DNA of 36,938 nt from Bacteroidales bacterium (GCA_016934055.1 JAFGTR010000165.1:1-36938), one strand, 5' to 3'. Positions 1 to 9,218 are shown, counted from the stretch's first letter. Made by a program: numbers and translations. Notes: a model not told the origin generated them from the letters alone.

Positions 1-1
1 A

Positions 2-3000
2 CGGGGACAATTGTATACACGGACTGCCAAAAGAACAGGTTCAAATGGTTTCACAACCTTTATAACGCCAACACATCCTGATGTTCCAACAGGATACTGG
101 AATGCAAAGGTCAAAGTTGGAGGGACTGAATTCACCAAAACACTGAAAATTGAAACAATAAAACCCAATCGGTTGAAGATCAATATTGGCTTCGATCGTG
201 ACAAACTCACCGTCAACGATAAATCAGTTTTCGGTAATCTTGCCGTAACCTGGCTTCATGGCGCACCGGCAAGAAATCTCAAGGCAAAAGTCAGTGTTAC
301 CCTCACCAACGCAGAAACCACATTCCCCCGTTATCGCGATTTTAAGTTTACCGATCCCTCCCGTACCTTTACCTCTGAAGAGCAGACCATCTTTGACGGC
401 AGAATTGATGAAGAAGGAAAAGCTCGCATTTCAGCTGCTTTCTCCGTTGAAAAAAGATCTCCCGGTATGCTGAAAGCCAACCTCATAACAAGAGTTTTTG
501 AAGAAAGCGGTGATTTCAGCACCGACTTTTTTTCCCTGCCCTATTCACCTTATGGTTCATATGTGGGTATTAAAACGCCCAGTGGTGATAAACGCGGCAT
601 GTTACTGACCGACACCTTGCAATGGGTTGATGTTGTAACTGTTGATGATGACGGAAATCCTGTAAGCCGTACTAATCTTGAAATTAATATTTACAAAATA
701 CATTGGCGTTATTGGTGGGAAAGCTCTTCTGATGACCTCTCCAGTTATGTCGGCAACAAATACAATAATCCGGTTGTTACCAGAAAAGTATCTACGGCAA
801 ACGGGAAAGGAAGATTCAGTTTTCGCATCGACAGGCCCGAATGGGGAAGGTTCTTAATACGTGTTCTTGACCCTGTCAGCGGTCATGCTGCAGGCAAAAT
901 CGTATACATTGACTGGCCCGGATGGGCAGGCAGACCATTGCGTGATGACCCTCAGGCTGCATCCATGCTCACTTTCAATTCAGACAAAACAACGTATAAT
1001 GTTGGTGAAAAAGCTGAAATAATTATTCCGACGAGCAAACAGGGACGCGCCCTTATCAGCCTTGAATCAGGATCTGTTGTAATCCATGCCGAATGGATCA
1101 ATGCATCAGAGAAAGAGACACGTTATGTTTTTGATGTAACACCTGAAATGGCCCCGAATATTTATGTTCATGTTACCCTTGTCCAGCCCCATGGCAATAC
1201 TATTAACGACATGCCCATAAGACTGTACGGGGTCATTCCGGTTATGGTAGAAAACCCTGAAACCAAATTGCAACCGCAGATCTCAATGCCTGATGTTCTT
1301 GAACCCGAGAAGTCATTCACCGTTAAAGTCAATGAAACCAATAAAAAAAGCATGACATACACTCTGGCTATAGTGGATGACGGATTGCTTGACCTCACCC
1401 GATACAAAACCCCTGATCCCTGGCGTGCATTTTATGCCAGAGAAGCACTGGGCATAAAGACATGGGATTTATACGATCAGGTTGTTGGTGCTTACGGTGG
1501 CAGACTTGAAAGTCTCTTAAGCATAGGCGGTGATGCGGAAGAAGAAGGCGGACAGGAAGGTGAAAAAGCAAACCGGTTCAAACCCGTGGTTATTTTCAAA
1601 GGACCGTTCAATCTTCAGGCAGGACGTTCAAACAACCATGTTATTGAGATGCCGCGTTATGTCGGATCCGTCAGGACGATGGTCATTGCCGGAGCAGATG
1701 GTGCTTACGGCTTCCAGGAAAAAACAACACCTGTCAGAAGTCCCCTCATGGTATTGGCCACCCTGCCCCGCGTACTTGGTCCGGGCGAAGAGGTGCAACT
1801 GCCGGTTTCTGTCTTTGCCATGGAACAGAACATAAAAAATGTAAAGGTTCAGATAAAAACCAATGATCTGCTGATCCCAAAGGATGAAAAGACAAAACAG
1901 ATTTCTTTTGAAAAGACAGGAGACAAAATTGTGACATTTTCACTGAAAACTGCTCCGAGAATAGGAATGGGAAAAGTCTCCGTCATCGCATCCAGCGGTA
2001 ACCTGTCGGCCACATATGATATTGAACTTGATGTCAGGGCCTCCAATCCTGAAATTTCGACAATGTATGCCGGCGTTATCGATCCCGGCAAAACCTGGAC
2101 AAATGCATTCCCGATGCCGGGCATGGCAGGAACCAATACCGGTGTCCTTGAAGTGTCATCAATTCCTCCCATTGACATCGAAAGACGCCTTCATTATCTT
2201 ATCCGTTATCCGCATGGATGCATTGAACAAATTACTTCAGCCGCTTTCCCACAGCTTTATTTATCCGATGTGATGGAACTCGATGAGCATTATAAAGCCA
2301 GGATATCAAACAACATCATATCAGGACTAAATCGTCTGAAGTCTTTCCTCATACCGGGAGGCGGTTTTAGTTACTGGCCGGGAGGAAATTATGTCAGTGA
2401 CTGGAGCAGTTCTTATGCCGGTCATTTCATGCTGGAAGCAGAAAAGAAAGGGTATGCCCTGCCCGCAGGCATGAAATCAGATTGGCTGAAAAACCAGAAA
2501 AAATTAGCACGGCAATGGAGAAGGCTGTCCTTAAAAGATCCTTATCACCAGAACGATCTTGAACAGGCCTATCGTTTGTATACCCTTGCACTGGCAGGTC
2601 ATCCCGAAATGGGTGCCATGAACAGGCTCCGGGAAGAAAAAGATCTTAGCATTCAGACTAAATGGAGGCTTGCAGCGGCTTATGCTTTGGCCGGCCAGGC
2701 TGAGATCGCCCGTCAGGTAACCACCGGCACTACAACGGATATAAAACCTTATACTGGTTTTTATTCTTCATACGGCTCTATGGAGCGTGACTGGGCAATG
2801 ATTCTTGAAACGCTTGTTTTGCTCAATGACAGGACAAATGCAGTACCTCTGGCCCTTAAAATTTCTGAAAGTCTTACCCGTGACTATTGGATGAGCACAC
2901 AGACCACTGCCTATTGTCTTTTATCAATGGCTAAATTTGCCGGCTATTCGGGTACTTCAAAGTCAATGGCCTATTCATACAGGTATAATGATGGTAAAAG

Positions 3001-3583
3001 CATTATGGCACAAACAGAAAAGCCTCTTTCAAATATAATCCTGCCAATTGGCAAATCAGCCACTGAGGGGAAAATATACATCGAAAACAAAGGTCAGGGA
3101 TTATTGTATGCCAGAATAGTCCTTTCAGGCATACCACAAACCGGTTTAGAAAAAGCCGCTGAAAACAACCTGACAATGAGAATAACCTACAGGGATATCA
3201 ACGGATCCTCAATCGATGTTTCCCGTTTGACCCAGGGTACCGATTTTATTGCTGAGGTGACCGTAATGAATCCTTCAGTGTTGCATTACAAAGATATGGC
3301 ATTGACTCATATCTTTCCTTCTGGTTGGGAAATCCGCAACACCAGATTGTATGATATTAAATCTCCACAAGAAATAAGTACTCCTACTTATCAGGATTAC
3401 AGAGATGACAAAGTTTTAACTTATTTTAATCTTCCGCGCGGAAAAAGCAAGACATTTATTGTTCAGTTGAATGCTGCATATCTCGGCAGGTTTTATCTCC
3501 CGGGCATATTTTGCGAAGCGATGTACGATAACAGCATCAATGCTGTCCGTGAAGGACAATGGGTTGAAGTCGTATTATATTAA
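2..3583 (+). CDS. Bacterial alpha-2-macroglobulin, 3' part (5' end outside window)
   Basis: This is a periplasmic or surface protease trap that binds attacking proteases through an internal thioester. The reading frame is open to the first bases of the window, so the apparent TTG at 11 is internal and the N-terminal part is missing; full-length family members are usually 1,600-1,900 residues, and about 1,190 are visible. The first half has beta-rich macroglobulin-type repeats. A low-complexity acidic stretch (EEEGGQEGE) lies near residue 515 of the visible part. The thioester motif GCIEQ is intact, with Cys codon 2219-2221 and Glu-Gln following, and then comes the helical thioester domain (FSYWPGG, YAGHFMLEAEKKGY). 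The C-terminal region resembles a receptor-binding-like domain. The family is often encoded beside pbpC, which here lies about 15 kb away on the other strand. The family call is firm; the protease target is unknown. Confidence 0.93.
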   Translation, partial: RGQLYTRTAKRTGSNGFTTFITPTHPDVPTGYWNAKVKVGGTEFTKTLKIETIKPNRLKINIGFDRDKLTVNDKSVFGNLAVTWLHGAPARNLKAKVSVTLTNAETTFPRYRDFKFTDPSRTFTSEEQTIFDGRIDEEGKARISAAFSVEKRSPGMLKANLITRVFEESGDFSTDFFSLPYSPYGSYVGIKTPSGDKRGMLLTDTLQWVDVVTVDDDGNPVSRTNLEINIYKIHWRYWWESSSDDLSSYVGNKYNNPVVTRKVSTANGKGRFSFRIDRPEWGRFLIRVLDPVSGHAAGKIVYIDWPGWAGRPLRDDPQAASMLTFNSDKTTYNVGEKAEIIIPTSKQGRALISLESGSVVIHAEWINASEKETRYVFDVTPEMAPNIYVHVTLVQPHGNTINDMPIRLYGVIPVMVENPETKLQPQISMPDVLEPEKSFTVKVNETNKKSMTYTLAIVDDGLLDLTRYKTPDPWRAFYAREALGIKTWDLYDQVVGAYGGRLESLLSIGGDAEEEGGQEGEKANRFKPVVIFKGPFNLQAGRSNNHVIEMPRYVGSVRTMVIAGADGAYGFQEKTTPVRSPLMVLATLPRVLGPGEEVQLPVSVFAMEQNIKNVKVQIKTNDLLIPKDEKTKQISFEKTGDKIVTFSLKTAPRIGMGKVSVIASSGNLSATYDIELDVRASNPEISTMYAGVIDPGKTWTNAFPMPGMAGTNTGVLEVSSIPPIDIERRLHYLIRYPHGCIEQITSAAFPQLYLSDVMELDEHYKARISNNIISGLNRLKSFLIPGGGFSYWPGGNYVSDWSSSYAGHFMLEAEKKGYALPAGMKSDWLKNQKKLARQWRRLSLKDPYHQNDLEQAYRLYTLALAGHPEMGAMNRLREEKDLSIQTKWRLAAAYALAGQAEIARQVTTGTTTDIKPYTGFYSSYGSMERDWAMILETLVLLNDRTNAVPLALKISESLTRDYWMSTQTTAYCLLSMAKFAGYSGTSKSMAYSYRYNDGKSIMAQTEKPLSNIILPIGKSATEGKIYIENKGQGLLYARIVLSGIPQTGLEKAAENNLTMRITYRDINGSSIDVSRLTQGTDFIAEVTVMNPSVLHYKDMALTHIFPSGWEIRNTRLYDIKSPQEISTPTYQDYRDDKVLTYFNLPRGKSKTFIVQLNAAYLGRFYLPGIFCEAMYDNSINAVREGQWVEVVLY

Positions 3584-3589
3584 CATATT

Positions 3590-3690
3590 TATATATCAAT
3601 GTCGTTAAGTTAAGACCGAATTATGTCCCTCTCTCGGAGAGGGCGCAGGGAGAGAACAAAAAAACCTTAACTTAACAACATTGATATATA
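3590..3690. repeat. 101-bp element with 25-bp terminal inverted repeats
   Basis: The arms 3590-3614 and 3666-3690 are inverted copies matching at 24 of 25 positions. The core contains a second hairpin, CCCTCTC (3627-3633) with GAGAGGG (3637-3643). It sits between the convergent alpha-2-macroglobulin and NUDIX genes and contains no usable ORF. It could be a non-autonomous mobile element (MITE or REP-like) or a bidirectional terminator. The arm length exceeds what a simple terminator needs. Confidence 0.6.
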
Positions 3691-3733
3691 TTTTATTATT
3701 TGATATATATATAATATCATTTATACTTTTTCT

Positions 3734-4354
3734 TTAATCACATAGTGTTTCTTTTGCCGGATTTTGTCGGTATTCAAAAAGCAACCTGATTTGTTCCTTT
3801 GTTATTCTGTTTGTCGACAAAGGAGGCAGGTTATCCATTTGAAAAAACCCTGTTTCACTTGTTTCCAGTCCCCCGGACAATTTACCCCCCTTTTCATTGC
3901 ACAATATAAAAAGCTTATAAATATGGTACAGATCAGGGGGATGAGCGTAACACTTCTTATCAAGAACGGCCAGCAATCTTGAAGCTTTAACCGTAAGGCC
4001 TGTTTCTTCCCAAACCTCCTTTTCAGCGACTTCAAAAGGTGTCAGGCCCACATCAGCCCATCCTCCGGGAACGGACCAGCAATCGTCAATTCTTTCACGA
4101 ACCATTAAAATTCTGTCATCACGGAAAATAACACCCCTTACATCAACCTTTGGTGTAAGATACCCCTTTTCCGTTGTTATCAGGTTTATTATCTTATCCA
4201 TTTCAACATCTGTATAATGATGCAGAATATCGGCGGCTAATTGCTGCAACTGTTCGTAACGGTTTTTATCGTATGGATTTTCTGTGTAAGTCAGTCCCGC
4301 TTGCGCTATAGACTGGATTTTCCTGGCTAAATCCAACCAATCATAATTCATCAT
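3734..4354 (-). CDS. NUDIX hydrolase with Nudix_N_2-type N-terminal domain
   Basis: This is a 206-residue hydrolase of nucleoside-diphosphate-linked substrates. Residues 1-65 form a helical N-terminal region resembling that of the YjhB-like NUDIX subfamily. The NUDIX fold follows, with PGGWADVG at 96-103 and KEVWEETGL at 112-120, which matches the REUxEExGU core of the NUDIX box with Lys replacing the first Arg. The usual GX5E spacing is altered because the expected Glu is Leu104, as is common in this GGWADVG subfamily. ADP-ribose and CDP-choline are known substrates in the subfamily, but the substrate here cannot be read from sequence. The gene lies 64 bp downstream of the cruF-like gene on the same strand, so co-transcription is possible, and it converges on the alpha-2-macroglobulin gene. 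Confidence 0.88.
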   Translation of the reverse strand: MMNYDWLDLARKIQSIAQAGLTYTENPYDKNRYEQLQQLAADILHHYTDVEMDKIINLITTEKGYLTPKVDVRGVIFRDDRILMVRERIDDCWSVPGGWADVGLTPFEVAEKEVWEETGLTVKASRLLAVLDKKCYAHPPDLYHIYKLFILCNEKGGKLSGGLETSETGFFQMDNLPPLSTNRITKEQIRLLFEYRQNPAKETLCD

Positions 4355-4418
4355 GTTGAAATTTGTTATGTTACTATTATGTATGCCATTGAATGCTTTG
4401 CAGATAAAATGATCAGAT

Positions 4419-5060
4419 TCAAAGTAAAACTGTCAACCCCGCAAAATACAAAAACTGAATAATAATATAATATTTTAATATACTGCTTTTTAAATCATAT
4501 GACTTCAATATAAAGGAGAAACATGCGCCAATCACAAACCAGGCCATATAATTTCGGATTGGAACAGAATGGCTTTCCCAGCTCCAATATCCCAGGGTGA
4601 TGGCAACAGGTTCCAGCAACACATCCAGGATCAACACCAGAACGGCAGCTAAAAGTGCAGTAAAAATCCATCTGTGCCTGAGCCAATACTTTACCAGTGA
4701 ATTTGCCGATAAAATCAACATAAGCCAATTGAAGCCAATAACCAAAGGAACATTGAACAATGTAATGTTGAAAACATCACCGTATGCATATGATCCGAAA
4801 ATCAGTCCTGTTTTAACACCCATCACTTCAATGAAAAACGTAAGAAGCAATATCAAAAAAGTAATCATCAGCAATGACCATGAAAAATGATTTCTTATAA
4901 AGGCCACGAAAACAAAAGTGTTGATAATGAAAAGAAAACCTTCCGTTAAAATCAGGGCTTTTTGTCTCAAGGCCGGAACAACGTGCAATACAAAGCCTAC
5001 GCTGAAAAGTAAAACTACAATCAGCAAAAGTTTTTTTTCAATTTTACCGTTTGTTTTCAT
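4419..5060 (-). CDS. cruF: Carotenoid 1',2'-hydratase-like membrane protein (CruF family)
   Basis: This 213-residue polytopic membrane protein has about six or seven hydrophobic segments. It carries the conserved blocks of the carotenoid synthesis family PF04240: GVKTGLIFGSYAYG at 81-94, DVLLEPVA at 146-153, YWSW at 158-161 and VPIRNYMAWF at 166-175. CruF and bisanhydrobacterioruberin hydratases add water across the terminal 1,2 double bond of an acyclic psi end group, giving a tertiary hydroxyl. The gene is divergent from crtI across a 137-bp gap, which fits shared regulation of one carotenoid pathway. The family assignment is strong. The exact substrate is inferred: the open end of a lycopene- or gamma-carotene-type molecule. 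Confidence 0.85.
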   Translation of the reverse strand: MKTNGKIEKKLLLIVVLLFSVGFVLHVVPALRQKALILTEGFLFIINTFVFVAFIRNHFSWSLLMITFLILLLTFFIEVMGVKTGLIFGSYAYGDVFNITLFNVPLVIGFNWLMLILSANSLVKYWLRHRWIFTALLAAVLVLILDVLLEPVAITLGYWSWESHSVPIRNYMAWFVIGACFSFILKSYDLKSSILKYYIIIQFLYFAGLTVLL

Positions 5061-5197
5061 GGAAAAAATTTATCTTATTTTAATTTTAAACCTTTACTGA
5101 AACAAATTTGTAGTAAATTCAACCAAATGCACAATTATTAGTTAAAAATTTATCTGTGTGTTTTAAACAGCTATAAATACTGCGTATAAATTTACCA

Positions 5198-6679
5198 ATG
5201 AAAACTAAAACACTTGTTATCGGAGCCGGATTATCAGGTCTGTCAGCTGCAGCGGTTCTGGCCAAAAATGGCGTTGATGTTCAGGTCTTTGAAAAAAACA
5301 GGGAAATCGGTGGCAGGGCGAGACAATTTAAACAGAATGGGTATGTTTTCGATATAGGCCCCTCATGGTATTGGATGCCAGATGTCATTGAAAAATTCTT
5401 TTCTTATTTTGATAAAAAACCTTCCGATTATTATCAGCTGATTAAACTCGATCCTTCCTACCGCATCTATTTTGGCAATGACGAAAGCCTTGACGTTCCG
5501 GGTAATCTGAATGAATTGGTTCGGTTGTTTGACCACATTGAACCCGGCAGCGGAATAAAACTCACGAACTTTCTGAAAGATGCCGAATATAAATACCATT
5601 TTGGCATGCACGAAGCTGTTTATAAACCTGCTCATTCTTTTACTGAATTCATTGATCGTAAAATACTGCTCTATGCGCTGAAACTTGATTTTTTACGGTC
5701 AGTTTCCGGTGTCGTCAGGAAGAATTTCAAAGATAAACGCCTGATACAATTGCTTGAATTTCCTGTCTTGTTTCTGGGCGCCACACCCCAAAATACGCCA
5801 TCACTCTACAGTCTTATGAACTATGCCGACCTGGTCCTGGGCAGCTGGTATCCGATGGGTGGTATGTTTAAACTCATTGATGCCCTGTACCAATTGGCTG
5901 GTTCTTATGGCGTTACTTTTCATACCAATGCCCCGGTCAGTGAAATCATTATTAAAAATAAAAAAGCCTGTGGTTTAAAGGTATTTGATTCAATATATAC
6001 TTCAGATTTTGTAATTGGAAGTGCTGATTATCATCATATTGATAACTCTTTACTCCCTGAAGCCTATAGAAATTACAGTGAGAAATACTGGCATTCCAGG
6101 GTTATGGCCCCTTCTGCACTTCTCATATTCCTGGGTGTTCGTAAAAAACTGAAAGGTCTTTTGCATCATAATATATTTTTTGATACTGATTTTGACCAGC
6201 ATGCTGAAGATATCTACAGTAAACCTAAATGGCCTGAAGAACCGGCATTATATGTTTCATGCACATCAAAAACTGATCCTGGTGTTGCCCCTCCGGGTTG
6301 TGAAAACCTTGTGATACTCATTCCGATAGCTCCCGGATTGGAAGACAATGACACAATTAAAGAACACTATTTCAGACTTGCTGTAAAAAGGTTTGAAACA
6401 ATTACCGGCCAATCAATCATTGATGATATCGATTTTAAAAGGATTTACAGTTGTTCTGATTTCACCCGTGATTATAATTCCTTTAAAGGAAATGCTTACG
6501 GACTGGCTAATATACTTTGGCAAACAGCCTTCCTTAAACCAAAAATGAAAAACAGAAAGGTTCAAAATCTCTTCTACAGCGGACAACTCACCACACCAGG
6601 TCCGGGAATACCGCCATCCATAATATCCGGACAGGTAGCAGCACTGGAAATTCTTAAAAAGAAAAATCAAAAAAAGTAA
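5198..6679 (+). CDS. crtI: Phytoene desaturase / carotenoid dehydrogenase (CrtI family)
   Basis: This is a 493-residue FAD-dependent carotene desaturase. An N-terminal Rossmann motif (GAGLSGLS, 9-16) is followed by an acidic residue that binds the ribose (E32) and by GGRAR (38-42). The C-terminal carotenoid dehydrogenase signature runs from about 457 to 482 (NLFYSGQLTTPGPGIPPS). In the pathway it introduces double bonds into phytoene to give lycopene. Paralogues called CrtD desaturate at C-3',4' in hydroxylated monocyclic carotenoids and share the same fold, so the step cannot be fixed by motif alone. Adjacency to crtB favours CrtI. The gene begins a rightward crtI-crtB-cyclase operon, with 28 bp to crtB. 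The ATG at 5198 places the FAD motif correctly. Confidence 0.93.
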   Translation: MKTKTLVIGAGLSGLSAAAVLAKNGVDVQVFEKNREIGGRARQFKQNGYVFDIGPSWYWMPDVIEKFFSYFDKKPSDYYQLIKLDPSYRIYFGNDESLDVPGNLNELVRLFDHIEPGSGIKLTNFLKDAEYKYHFGMHEAVYKPAHSFTEFIDRKILLYALKLDFLRSVSGVVRKNFKDKRLIQLLEFPVLFLGATPQNTPSLYSLMNYADLVLGSWYPMGGMFKLIDALYQLAGSYGVTFHTNAPVSEIIIKNKKACGLKVFDSIYTSDFVIGSADYHHIDNSLLPEAYRNYSEKYWHSRVMAPSALLIFLGVRKKLKGLLHHNIFFDTDFDQHAEDIYSKPKWPEEPALYVSCTSKTDPGVAPPGCENLVILIPIAPGLEDNDTIKEHYFRLAVKRFETITGQSIIDDIDFKRIYSCSDFTRDYNSFKGNAYGLANILWQTAFLKPKMKNRKVQNLFYSGQLTTPGPGIPPSIISGQVAALEILKKKNQKK

Positions 6680-6707
6680 TTTGATTGTAACTGAAAATGG
6701 TTAAGTT

Positions 6708-7553
6708 ATGAAAAAGATCTTCGATGAAATATCCATTAAAACAAGTTCGCTGATAACCCTAAGATATTCCACGTCTTTTTCTATGGGCATTAAACTTTTG
6801 CACAAAAGTTTGCGAGACCCTATTTTTGCCATTTATGGTTTTGTCAGACTTGGCGATGAAATTGTTGATTCTTTCCACGGCTTTGATCAAAAGACATTGT
6901 TCTACCGTTTTAAGGAGGATGTCTATGCAGCCATCCGTGATAAAATAAGCCTGAATCCGGTTCTTAACAGTTTCCAACACGTTGTTCATCAATATCATAT
7001 TGATAGTGAACTTATTGACGCCTTTATAAAAAGCATGGAACTTGATTTGTATAAAAAACAATATGATGCGAAAGATTTTAAGGAATACATTTTGGGTTCA
7101 GCAGAAGTAGTCGGGTTGATGTGCCTGAAAGTTTTTTGTAACAGTAATAGCAGTAACGCCGGACTTTATGACAAACTGAAAGAAAAGGCCATGAAACTGG
7201 GTTCGGCCTATCAGAAAATTAATTTTCTGCGGGATATACAGGCTGATCATAAAATACTGGGCCGTAATTATTTCCCCGGCATTAACATGGAAAAGTTCAG
7301 TGAATCCGACAAGAAAAACATAGAGCAAGACATTGAAAAAGATTTCAGGGAAGGCCTGGAAGGAATAAAACTGTTACCTGCACCATCAAAGTTTGGCGTT
7401 TATCTTTCTTATGTATATTACTTTACATTATTTAAAATGATAAAACAAATCCCTGCATCTTTATTATTGAAGCAAAGATTCAGAATACCTGATTACCGTA
7501 AATATATTTTATTGTGTAAATCGTGGATTACATTCAAACTGGGCATAATTTGA
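6708..7553 (+). CDS. crtB: Phytoene synthase
   Basis: This 281-residue squalene/phytoene synthase family protein condenses two geranylgeranyl diphosphates to phytoene. The two Mg-binding aspartate motifs are present: DEIVD at 50-54, after YGFVRLG, and DIQAD at 175-179, after YQKINFLR. The downstream block GRNYFP at 184-189 is also typical. Length is normal for the family, which runs about 280-310 residues. A squalene synthase activity is not excluded by motif, but the position between a carotene desaturase and a lycopene cyclase makes phytoene synthase by far the best reading. The gene starts 28 bp after crtI and lacks a clear Shine-Dalgarno sequence, as expected in Bacteroidota. Confidence 0.95.
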   Translation: MKKIFDEISIKTSSLITLRYSTSFSMGIKLLHKSLRDPIFAIYGFVRLGDEIVDSFHGFDQKTLFYRFKEDVYAAIRDKISLNPVLNSFQHVVHQYHIDSELIDAFIKSMELDLYKKQYDAKDFKEYILGSAEVVGLMCLKVFCNSNSSNAGLYDKLKEKAMKLGSAYQKINFLRDIQADHKILGRNYFPGINMEKFSESDKKNIEQDIEKDFREGLEGIKLLPAPSKFGVYLSYVYYFTLFKMIKQIPASLLLKQRFRIPDYRKYILLCKSWITFKLGII

Positions 7554-7606
7554 AAACCTTTTATACAGAGCCGCTGATTTTTTGTTGATTAATATAGAAT
7601 AAAAAC

Positions 7607-8302
7607 TTGAGCACATACAGTCTGATCAATATTTGTGTTATTACTCTTCCCCTGATACTCAGTTTCGATAAACGGGTTGCTTTTTTCAAATCCTGGAAGT
7701 ATATTATTCCGTCTATAGCTATAACAGCAATGCTCTTCATTATCTGGGACAGTGTATTTACCTTTCTGGGTGTATGGCGTTTCAATCCGATACATGTCGG
7801 TTCTGCTCATCTTTTGGGCCTGCCACTTGACGAGGTTATGTTTTTCATTATTGTTCCTTACGCCTCGCTTTTTATTTATGACGTGCTGAAAGAATACGTT
7901 AAAAAAGATCTGCCTGAACGGATTACACGATATTTTGCGACCACTCTTATTGTTTTCTTAATAATCATTGCAACTGTTTATCATGCCCGGCTGTATACAT
8001 TTATTTGCTTCATATTACTGGCTGTAACGCTTATCATCATAGAATACGTTATCAAACCTGATTACATGGGTCGTTTCTTTATGGCATACGGCGTTATTCT
8101 CATACCTTTTATTATCGTGAACGGTTTACTGACGGGCACTTGTCTGGATGCCCCGGTGGTTTTATATAATGACAGTGAAAATATGGGCATAAAGTTATTG
8201 ACAATACCGGTTGAGGACATTTTTTACGGCATGTTGTTAATCCTGCTGAATGTGTCGGTCTATGAAAAACTGAAAAACATTAAAGCAAAGGGGAATATAT
8301 AA
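7607..8302 (+). CDS. Lycopene cyclase, fused CrtYcd type
   Basis: This 231-residue membrane protein has about six or seven transmembrane segments and two repeated halves. Each half carries the acidic motif of heterodimer-type lycopene cyclases: PLDE at 73-76 before a hydrophobic helix, and PVED at 201-204. In Actinobacteria the two halves are separate proteins (CrtYc, CrtYd); here they are one chain, as in archaea and many Bacteroidota. The enzyme closes psi ends of lycopene into beta rings. The start must be the TTG at 7607: an in-frame TAG at 7595-7597 blocks upstream starts, and the protein opens with the typical LINICVITLPLILSFDKRV segment. It lies 53 bp after crtB and is the last gene of the operon. 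Whether it makes one ring or two is not visible. Confidence 0.9.
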   Translation: MSTYSLINICVITLPLILSFDKRVAFFKSWKYIIPSIAITAMLFIIWDSVFTFLGVWRFNPIHVGSAHLLGLPLDEVMFFIIVPYASLFIYDVLKEYVKKDLPERITRYFATTLIVFLIIIATVYHARLYTFICFILLAVTLIIIEYVIKPDYMGRFFMAYGVILIPFIIVNGLLTGTCLDAPVVLYNDSENMGIKLLTIPVEDIFYGMLLILLNVSVYEKLKNIKAKGNI

Positions 8303-8370
8303 TTTCATTTGCTGCTTTTTTAAGACTGTTTTAAAAACAGAATTCAGATTGCAGTTTAACGAATTAAGCT

Positions 8371-8436
8371 TTAAGAAGTAAAATGCCAAATATAACATAA
8401 TCAATCCTATAAAAACCTGGCATTAACCTTCTTAAA
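8371..8436. terminator. Imperfect inverted repeat between convergent crtY-type and recO genes
   Basis: Arms 8371-8388 and 8419-8436 pair at 15 of 18 positions, leaving a 30-base loop. The repeat sits in the 200-bp gap where the carotenoid operon and recO converge. A smaller perfect palindrome, CTGTTTTAAAAACAG, lies just upstream near 8327. Either could end transcription from the carotenoid operon, but neither has the compact GC stem of a classical terminator, so the terminator call is inferred mainly from position. Confidence 0.35.
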
Positions 8437-8502
8437 TCAAAAATCGTCATTCTTCATTATAAAATCGTATGAAGAGTTTTATAACTGAAATAATTGAATT
8501 CA

Positions 8503-9204
8503 TTATTGAAAGACCTCTTTGAGGACCTGCAGAGAGTTTATACCGGTCATCTGGCCAAAATGAACCATGTAAAATTCAATAATGCTATCCAGCAGATAAC
8601 TTCGTGTTTTATTTGTTAACCTTATATTTTCCAATTGTGCCAGTGAACCACCGGCCAGCTGCCAGAATCCATTTTTTTCATTATCGCCTGCATCTGCAGG
8701 CAGCAGAAAAACGGGATGATTGTCATTTACTCCGTTGTGTTCAGGCAGAAAAGGGTATATGCCCAGAAATTTCATATACTGCAACAGGAAAACAAGATGA
8801 AAATTCTGTATGCCTTCCTCTTTGATATCAAGCAACTGAATGGCATGAATCAAAAAATCAAACAGCGCCCGGTTTGATTCTTCCTCCCTTATCGTTTTAT
8901 ACAGCAATTCCGCAATAAAAAGGGCAATCGTGCTCTTGACAATCTGAAAAGGTATTGAATTAAAATGCAGCCAGCATGACATTTCCCTGATTCGCTGCAA
9001 ATCCCTGCCCGGTTTATGGTACAGATCAATTTCAAGTATGGTGAGCGGAAGAAAGAATGATGCCGGAAAAGATGTCCTTTTTGAACGCACCGCATTAACC
9101 ATGCATGAAAGCCTTCCAAATTGTTCGGTATATAAAGAAGTGATAATACTTGATTCAGCGTATTTCACATTATGAAGCACAATGGCACGCGTTTTTTCAA
9201 GCAT
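8503..9204 (-). CDS. recO: DNA repair protein RecO
   Basis: RecO is a mediator that loads RecA onto SSB-coated single-stranded DNA in the RecFOR pathway and anneals complementary strands. The 233-residue protein starts with the family's OB-fold pattern (TRAIVLHNVKYAESSIITSLYTEQFGRLS), followed by the helical domain with ELLYKTIREEE and NFHLVFLLQYMKFLGIYP. The Cys4 zinc site found in many RecO proteins is absent, which is usual in Bacteroidota. It starts 14 bp after the porZ-like gene on the same strand; recO next to porZ is a frequent arrangement in this phylum. Translation from the ATG at 9204 gives the expected N-terminus. Confidence 0.93.
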   Translation of the reverse strand: MLEKTRAIVLHNVKYAESSIITSLYTEQFGRLSCMVNAVRSKRTSFPASFFLPLTILEIDLYHKPGRDLQRIREMSCWLHFNSIPFQIVKSTIALFIAELLYKTIREEESNRALFDFLIHAIQLLDIKEEGIQNFHLVFLLQYMKFLGIYPFLPEHNGVNDNHPVFLLPADAGDNEKNGFWQLAGGSLAQLENIRLTNKTRSYLLDSIIEFYMVHFGQMTGINSLQVLKEVFQ

Positions 9205-9218
9205 TTTCGCAGGACGAT

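Noticed and set aside
5187..5194. TAAATTTA as -7 box of crtI
   Set aside because: It differs from TAnnTTTG at the last base, lies only four bases before the ATG and has no -33 partner.
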